9,802 nt of DNA from Actinobacteria bacterium 13_1_20CM_4_69_9. GTDB taxonomy: Bacteria; Actinomycetota; Thermoleophilia; Gaiellales; Gaiellaceae. The stretch covers positions 1 to 9,802 of the forward strand of contig MNJC01000033.1 in assembly GCA_001920085.1 (NCBI GenBank), given 5' to 3'. Positions 6,503 to 9,802 of this stretch are shown here, one piece after another. Each line of letters starts with the position of its first letter. Position 1 is the first letter of the stretch. The position numbers and the translations under genes were made by a program. The notes below the pieces were generated by a model that ran no database searches, was not told the DNA's origin, and worked only from the letters and a program-made list of their open reading frames with translations.

Positions 6503-6508
6503 TACGGT
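6503..6508 (+). promoter_or_regulatory. Possible -10 element (TACGGT) for the leader/rsgA transcript
   Basis: TACGGT fits TANNNT. A start about 7 nt downstream would give a short 5' region of roughly 25-28 nt before the leader ORF at 6542, including its ribosome binding site. The -35 region is not convincing. Read-through from the propeller gene is also possible. Confidence 0.25.
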
Positions 6509-6524
6509 CAGAGCGTCCCCGGCA

Positions 6525-6658
6525 AAAGGAGGTCGACCCTGATGACGATTGCGCTTTGCCTCCTTTCGAAGAGCTCGCGGCTCTTCGTCTAGCCGGACCC
6601 GTTCCGCTCTAGCGCGAGTCTCGAGCTTCACCCCGCTCACAAAAGGAGACTCGTTTTG
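6525..6658 (+). promoter_or_regulatory. Putative translational attenuator upstream of rsgA
   Basis: Pairings found by eye: (i) AAAGGAGG 6525-6532, the leader-ORF ribosome site, with CCTCCTTT 6559-6566; (ii) segment 1 CGAAGAGC 6567-6574 with segment 2 GCTCTTCG 6580-6587, an 8-bp hairpin with 5-nt loop; (iii) segment 3 CGAGTCTC 6615-6622 with segment 4 GAGACTCG 6646-6653, an 8-bp stem covering part of the rsgA ribosome site (AAAAGGAG 6641-6648) and the bases before TTG 6656; (iv) an alternative in which 6574-6582 pairs with 6611-6618 (8 pairs, one bulged G6580), excluding both (ii) and (iii). A ribosome held on the leader ORF would cover segment 1 and favour (iv), exposing the rsgA site. This 1:2/3:4 versus 2:3 logic is that of erm leaders. 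It is inference until tested; short complementarities are common in GC-rich DNA. Confidence 0.5.
6542..6592 (+). CDS. Leader peptide ORF, 16 aa (MTIALCLLSKSSRLFV)
   Basis: ATG 6542 follows AAAAGGAGGT (6524-6533), the strongest ribosome binding site in the window, at an 8-nt spacing. The ORF is 16 codons and stops at TAG 6590-6592, 63 nt before the rsgA start. Its last eight codons form a hairpin (6567-6587), and codons 6-9 contain CCTCCTTT, complementary to its own ribosome site. A strong site on so short an ORF, placed within a structured leader, suggests a regulatory peptide whose translation controls the next gene. I do not recognise the peptide. It could also be a random ORF, with the ribosome site serving no purpose. 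Confidence 0.5.
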   Translation: MTIALCLLSKSSRLFV

Positions 6659-7693
6659 CCTGCTCTGGACGAGCTCGGGTGGGATGCCGGCTGGGCATCC
6701 GCATTCGAGCAGCTGCACGAAGACAGCCTGATCGCCGCACGCGTCGCCGCGCAGCATCGCGGTGCCTATGTCGTGTGGACCGCCGACGGCGAGCTGCGGG
6801 CGCGCGCCGCAGGCCGGCTGTACTACGAGCACGAAGTCGGTGAGGCGATCCCGGCAGTCGGCGACTGGGTCGGACTACGCGGGGAGACCGTTACGGCGAT
6901 CCTCCCGCGCCGCAGCGCCTTCATCCGCAAGCGCGCGGGGCTCCGATCGGACGAACAGGTCCTCGCGGCCAACGTCGACACCGCGTTCCTGCTCGCGGGT
7001 CTCGACGATGACTTCAGCCTGCGCCGGCTGGAGCGCTACATCACGACCGCGTGGGACAGCGGCGCGGAGCCCGTCGTGGTGCTGACGAAGGCCGATCTCT
7101 GCGACGACGTCGCGGATGCGATGCTGCAGGTCGAAAGCGTCGCGATCGGCGTTCCGGCGTACCCGATCTCCAATGTCACGGGGGTCGGAGTCGACGAGCT
7201 CGGCAGGCATCTTCTCCCCGGTCACACCGCGGTGCTGCTCGGGTCGTCGGGCGTCGGAAAGTCGACGCTGCTGAACCGTCTCGCCGGCGACGAGCTGATG
7301 CGCACGGCCGCGATCGCAGCCGACGGCACCGGGCGGCACACGACGACGCACCGCGAGCTGGTGCAGCTGCCCGAAGGCGCGCTCGTGATCGACACTCCCG
7401 GCCTGCGCGAGCTGCAGTTCTGGGACGGCGACGTCACCGCGGCGTTCGACGACGTCGAGGCGCTCGCCGCGGAGTGCCGCTTTCGCGACTGCGCCCACGC
7501 TCGAGAACCGGGCTGCGCGGTGCTCGCCGCGGTCGACAACGGCACGCTCGCGCTCGACCGCCTACGCAGCTGGCGGAAGTTCCAGCGAGAGCTTGAATCG
7601 ATCGCGGCGCGCACCGATCACCGGCTCCGGGTCGCCCGCAAGAAGCGCTGGAAGGCAATTGCGGAGCACGCCAGACAGCGCCCCCGCCTCTAG
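6656..7693 (+). CDS. rsgA: Ribosome small-subunit-dependent GTPase A (RsgA/YjeQ family), 345 aa
   Basis: TTG 6656 with AAAAGGAG 7 nt upstream. The protein has the circularly permuted GTPase order that marks RsgA: an N-terminal OB-fold (about 20-90: AARVAAQHRGAYVVWT ... AVGDWVGLR), the G4 motif TKAD (144-147), then the G1 P-loop GSSGVGKST (196-204), G3 DTPG (246-249), and a C-terminal zinc site C274-C279-H281-C287 followed by a basic helix tail. Family knowledge: RsgA binds the 30S subunit late in assembly, releases other maturation factors and hydrolyses GTP. The N-terminus (ELGWDAGW..AFEQL) resembles the longer RsgA subclass that often exists as a second paralogue; whether another copy exists cannot be seen. 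The structured leader with a 16-codon ORF suggests control at translation. It is convergent with the MshEN gene. Confidence 0.95.
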   Translation: MPALDELGWDAGWASAFEQLHEDSLIAARVAAQHRGAYVVWTADGELRARAAGRLYYEHEVGEAIPAVGDWVGLRGETVTAILPRRSAFIRKRAGLRSDEQVLAANVDTAFLLAGLDDDFSLRRLERYITTAWDSGAEPVVVLTKADLCDDVADAMLQVESVAIGVPAYPISNVTGVGVDELGRHLLPGHTAVLLGSSGVGKSTLLNRLAGDELMRTAAIAADGTGRHTTTHRELVQLPEGALVIDTPGLRELQFWDGDVTAAFDDVEALAAECRFRDCAHAREPGCAVLAAVDNGTLALDRLRSWRKFQRELESIAARTDHRLRVARKKRWKAIAEHARQRPRL

Positions 7694-7856
7694 GGATACG
7701 AAAGCTCCGCTTCGCATCTTGATGGGTTCGCGCTTCGCGGTGAACGCGCAGCGGGCAGAGCCCGCGCCCCCCTTGGGTGGTTGGCGGTTGTTCCCTCCCG
7801 TGCGGCGCGAGCATGCTTCGCGTGCTCGCGTCGCATCAGTTCGCGCGGATCTGGCT
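7694..7856. other. Hairpin-rich convergent spacer with three GCTTCGC loop motifs
   Basis: No gene is visible in these 163 bases. GCTTCGC occurs at 7709-7715, 7732-7738 and 7815-7821; the second and third copies form the tops of inverted repeats. The stems seen are: about GTTCGCGC with GCGGTGAAC around 7727-7745 (one bulge), GCGGGC-AGA-GCCCGC (7751-7765), and a long stem at 7801-7835 listed separately. The repeated internal motif suggests a composite intergenic repeat unit instead of one simple terminator, but only a genome search for further copies could show this. Confidence 0.5.
7801..7835. terminator. Long 16-bp hairpin with UUC loop between convergent genes
   Basis: Bases 7801-7816 pair with 7820-7835 over 16 positions (14 Watson-Crick, wobbles at 7805/7831 and 7814/7822) around the 3-nt loop TTC. 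It lies downstream of the stops of both rsgA (7693) and the convergent MshEN gene (7857), so it could end transcription in both directions. No T-run follows on either strand. It may equally be part of an intergenic repeat. Confidence 0.55.
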
Positions 7857-8483
7857 CTAGTTGCGGCCGAGCACGTCGACCGAGACGACCTGCCGGCCGT
7901 CGATCGTCGCATCGCCGACGGCGACGGTACCGCCCGCCTCGGCTTCGTCGATGACGCGCATCCCGATCGTCTTCGCCTCTGTCCCCTTCGGCTCGTGCAC
8001 ACGCCCGATTGCGTCTTTGATGTCGGAGCGCGCGGCGGTCACCAGGCGGATCGGCCCGTGCAGCGCCTCGCGCAGCCGCGTCAGATGCGAGGCGTTGTCG
8101 GCGTCGGGGACGGCGACGACCGTGCATTCGCCGTCGCGCTTCAGCGGGAGTGCGCAGTACATCTCAGCCGCCGCACGCGGCAGTAGGAAGGCGACCTCGT
8201 GGTCGATCGGATACGCATCGAGATCGACGAACTCCTGTCCCTGCTGCGCCGCGAGCAGGCGAGTCAGCTCACGCTCGGGCAGCCCGTACTGGAGCAGCAC
8301 CTCACCGAGCCTGCGGCCGCTGTCCGCAGCCTCCGCGAGCGCCCGGTTCACCGTCTCGAGAGGCATCAGGCCCGCGCGCACGACGAGCGTGCCGAGCGGG
8401 TAGCTCCGCATCTCCGCGGTGCTGTACGGGGGAATCGCCGGCGCCGCGGGCGCCGCCGCCGTGGTGGTCTCGAACATGCTCAT
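7857..8483 (-). CDS. Stand-alone MshEN-like (type II secretion/pilus ATPase N-terminal) domain protein, 208 aa
   Basis: After a low-complexity Ala/Thr/Pro N-terminus (about 5-20) comes the GspE/PilB N-terminal fold: two tandem MshEN-type motifs, LGTLVVRAGLMPLETVNRALAE (from about 30) and RLGEVLLQYGLPERELTRLL (from 58) ending in QQ, then the FVDLDAYPIDHEVAFLLPRAAA segment and PLKRDGECTVVAVPDADN typical of that domain. The second motif is one residue shorter than the c-di-GMP-binding consensus and the first lacks the leading Arg, so nucleotide binding is uncertain. There is no Walker ATPase or glycosyltransferase part. The last 45 or so residues are unrecognised. I chose ATG 8483, with GGAGG 11 nt upstream; GTG 8528 (15 codons longer, with a GGGGG upstream) and ATG 8477 are alternatives. 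No pilus genes are nearby. Confidence 0.75.
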   Translation of the reverse strand: MSMFETTTAAAPAAPAIPPYSTAEMRSYPLGTLVVRAGLMPLETVNRALAEAADSGRRLGEVLLQYGLPERELTRLLAAQQGQEFVDLDAYPIDHEVAFLLPRAAAEMYCALPLKRDGECTVVAVPDADNASHLTRLREALHGPIRLVTAARSDIKDAIGRVHEPKGTEAKTIGMRVIDEAEAGGTVAVGDATIDGRQVVSVDVLGRN

Positions 8484-8589
8484 TTGCCGCAGTGCCTCCA
8501 GGCCGAAGAGTCGTCCGGAGGACGGCACCCGTCTACCCCCGTTCGGGCTAACACGTTTGAGTGAATCGCGGGGGCGGAAAGGCGAGCTC

Positions 8590-8898
8590 GTGGAGCTCTA
8601 CCAGGCGGAATGGTGCCCGCACTCGCACAAGGTGAGGCAGCGGCTGACGGAGCTCGGCCTCGACTTCTGGACGCGCCAGGTCGCCGCCGATCCGAGCCGG
8701 CGGCAGCAGATGCGGCAGCACGTGGGCACCGACGAGATTCCGGTGCTCGTCCCCGACGACGGCGAGCCGGTCTGCGGCGAGGACGACATCCTCGAGTACC
8801 TCTCTCGCTTCGACGAGGCGCCCGGCGCGGACGCGCACCGCGCGAAGGCGCGCGAAGAGGTCCCGACCTTCGCCGAGGTCGGCTCAGCCCAGAGCTGA
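8590..8898 (+). CDS. Glutaredoxin-like / GST-N-domain thiol protein with CPHS active site, 102 aa
   Basis: GTG 8590 with GGAAAGG ending 7 nt upstream; the frame is open further upstream, but that region overlaps the divergent MshEN gene. The fold reads VELYQAEWCPHSHKVRQRL (strand 1, active site C9-P-H-S12, helix 1), then TDEIPVLV with the cis-proline P51, then GEPVCGEDDILEYLSRF. This is the glutaredoxin/GST-N thioredoxin-like pattern. The second active-site residue is Ser, so it is a monothiol type, suited to mixed-disulfide or low-molecular-weight thiol chemistry; actinobacteria often use mycothiol, but no mycothiol gene is here. The C-terminal 20 residues are charged and not conserved-looking. 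Its 3' end overlaps the convergent receiver gene by 15 nt. Confidence 0.85.
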   Translation: MELYQAEWCPHSHKVRQRLTELGLDFWTRQVAADPSRRQQMRQHVGTDEIPVLVPDDGEPVCGEDDILEYLSRFDEAPGADAHRAKAREEVPTFAEVGSAQS

Positions 8899-9228
8899 CG
8901 CGAGCGTCTCGGCCGACAGCGCGTCCTTGCGCACGAAGGCGTGCGCGGCGCTGCCGGCGACGAGCGGAGCGTAGTCGTCGCGGCTCGACGTGAGCACGAC
9001 CCGGGGCGGACGTTCGAGCCGGGCCAGCCGCCTGGCGACCTCGAAGCCGTCGAGATCGGGCATGTGCACGTCGAGAAGGACGACGTCGGGGCGGAGCTCC
9101 TCTGCCAGGCGCAGCGCGCTGTGCCCGTCCTCGGCTTCGCCGACGACGTCGAAGTCACCGCTCTCGAGCAGGCCACGCGCACTGTCGCGGAACGGCTGGT
9201 AGTCGTCGACGATCAGCACGGTCGTCAT
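8884..9228 (-). CDS. Stand-alone response-regulator receiver domain (CheY-like), 114 aa
   Basis: ATG 9228 overlaps the stop of the upstream small gene (ATGA). All receiver landmarks are present: VLIVDDYQPFR with acidic pair D8-D9, phospho-acceptor D53 in VVLLDVHMPDLDG, T80 in VVLTSSRDD, and K101 in FVRKD. The chain ends right after the last helix, so there is no DNA-binding or enzymatic output domain. No histidine kinase is in the window. It is the last gene of the subtilase / propeptide-like / receiver cluster, which suggests that phosphorylation is tied to control of the protease or of another partner, but how is unknown. Its 3' end overlaps that of the glutaredoxin-like gene tail to tail. 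Confidence 0.93.
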   Translation of the reverse strand: MTTVLIVDDYQPFRDSARGLLESGDFDVVGEAEDGHSALRLAEELRPDVVLLDVHMPDLDGFEVARRLARLERPPRVVLTSSRDDYAPLVAGSAAHAFVRKDALSAETLASALG

Positions 9229-9434
9229 CCGCGCAGCCACCGCTCGGCCTGCGGCTCGGCGAACTCGACCGCGCTCGAGCGCTTCAGCTCGTCGAGCGCG
9301 TCGGCCGCCTCGTCGTCCGGGAGCTCGATCACGTAGAGGGAGGCAAGCTCCGGGTCGGTGTCGTCGGGAAAGAGTCGCACGGCCCCGGGGACGTCGAGCG
9401 TCGCGCCTTCGCGCAGCTTGAACTGGATCCGCAC
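9225..9434 (-). CDS. Small protein resembling a subtilisin propeptide / I9 inhibitor, 69 aa
   Basis: GTG 9434 lies 6 nt after the subtilase stop and its TGA overlaps the next ATG (ATGA), with no Shine-Dalgarno of its own, so it depends on coupled translation. The C-terminal half, LYVIELPDDEAADAL then DELKRSSAVEFAEPQAERW, follows the pattern of the last strands and helix of inhibitor-I9/subtilase prodomains (hydrophobic strand, helix ending in ..L, then a V-x-x-AEP strand). Family knowledge: such prodomains fold and then inhibit the protease, and free-standing versions act as trans inhibitors. Directly beside a subtilase this role is attractive. The similarity is short and judged by eye; the protein could instead be a lineage-specific partner of unknown role. 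Confidence 0.6.
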   Translation of the reverse strand: MRIQFKLREGATLDVPGAVRLFPDDTDPELASLYVIELPDDEAADALDELKRSSAVEFAEPQAERWLRG

Positions 9435-9440
9435 CGCGGC

Positions 9441-9802
9441 TCAGTCTGACGCGAGCAGGGCGGCGATGTCGAGGAGGCCGGCGCCGAACTCCTCGGTGAA
9501 GCTCTTGCCGCCCATGTCGGCGACCTTCGACGCACGCGCGCGCAGATGCTCCTTCGTGTCCGCCGGCGTCCAGTCGGGATGCTGTGCTGCGACGAGCGCG
9601 GCAGCCGCGGCGACGTGCGGCGTCGCCATCGAGGTGCCGCTCCACGACGCGTAGCGCGTGTCGGGCCGGAACGACGACGGGTGCGTCGGCAGCGTCGAGA
9701 GCACGTTCGAGCCCGGTGCGGCGAGGCCGATGTGCGCCCCTGTGTTGGAAAACGGCGAACGGCGATTCGTCTCGGCGACCGCGCCGACGGCGAGCACGTG
9801 CT
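9441..9802 (-). CDS. Subtilisin-like serine protease (S8), C-terminal part (5' end beyond the window)
   Basis: The frame is open to the right edge and ends at TGA 9443-9441 (about 120 codons visible). It matches the C-terminal third of subtilisins: VLAVGAVAETNRRSPFSNTG, LAAPGSNVLSTLP, then the catalytic serine motif SGTSMATPHVA (Ser codon at 9632-9630), the long helix after it, HPDWTPADTKEHL, and the closing FGAGLLDIAALL. The catalytic Asp and His, the oxyanion Asn and any signal peptide or prodomain lie outside the window. The protein stops shortly after the catalytic fold, with no C-terminal extension. Two small genes follow without a gap: a propeptide-like protein and a receiver domain. 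Confidence 0.93.
   Translation of the reverse strand, partial: HVLAVGAVAETNRRSPFSNTGAHIGLAAPGSNVLSTLPTHPSSFRPDTRYASWSGTSMATPHVAAAAALVAAQHPDWTPADTKEHLRARASKVADMGGKSFTEEFGAGLLDIAALLASD

Noticed and set aside
5001..6832. Long minus-strand open frames opposite the sigma and propeller genes
   Set aside because: They are antisense to genes with clear motifs and have the biased composition typical of shadow frames.
7694..7856. tRNA or CRISPR-like array in the spacer after rsgA
   Set aside because: The hairpins do not make a cloverleaf and the GCTTCGC copies are too short and unevenly spaced for CRISPR repeats.
8419..8589. N-terminal extension of the glutaredoxin-like frame
   Set aside because: It overlaps the divergent MshEN gene, and GTG 8590 has a good ribosome site and starts at the first strand of the fold.
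9229..9645. Extension of the receiver frame upstream to 9645
   Set aside because: It overlaps the subtilase and the propeptide-like gene in another frame; ATG 9228 starts at the first receiver strand.

Overview
The window is GC-rich throughout, densely packed, with GTG/TTG starts used freely and tightly coupled gene clusters. Together with the gene families present (F420/PPOX-type enzyme, BNR propeller next to a MoaD-like protein, ECF sigma factor next to a WSPDG propeller, NrtR-like Nudix protein), this suggests a chromosomal segment of a deep-branching actinobacterium, perhaps of the Thermoleophilia/Gaiellales type. That placement is inference. I see no phage, transposon, CRISPR array, tRNA or rRNA.

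Layout. (1) 1-1180, minus strand: a cluster reading PPOX-family flavin/F420 enzyme, GAF-domain protein, then hydroxymethylglutaryl-CoA lyase, which runs off the left edge. (2) 1238-3165, plus strand: a five-Asp-box BNR propeller whose stop overlaps the start of a MoaD/ThiS-like protein ending in Gly-Gly, followed by a membrane-anchored protein with an HExxH motif. (3) 3166-3217: a 35-nt near-perfect palindrome and a second hairpin between convergent genes. (4) 3212-4246, minus: a BMP-family solute-binding lipoprotein with no transporter genes beside it. (5) 4290-4869, plus: a broken NrtR-like Nudix gene that lacks its middle and is frameshifted. (6) 4888-6494, plus: an ECF sigma factor translationally coupled to a membrane-anchored six-motif beta-propeller. 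(7) 6495-7693, plus: a leader carrying a 16-codon ORF with a near-perfect ribosome binding site and mutually exclusive hairpins, then an RsgA-type GTPase. (8) 7694-7856: a hairpin-rich convergent spacer. (9) 7857-8483, minus: a stand-alone MshEN-like (PilB/GspE N-terminal) domain. (10) 8590-8898, plus: a monothiol glutaredoxin-like protein. (11) 8884-9802, minus: subtilase (5' end outside the window), a small protein resembling a subtilisin propeptide, and a stand-alone receiver domain, in one coupled operon.

The best candidates for something undescribed are the putative translational attenuator in front of the RsgA-type GTPase (6525-6658), whose arrangement resembles erm-type leader-peptide control, and the protease / trans-propeptide / receiver operon at the right edge. 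Secondary candidates are the coupled BNR-MoaD pair, the solitary MshEN domain, and the two palindromic intergenic elements, which may be dispersed repeats. All functional statements rest on motif recognition by eye; no database search or folding program was run.
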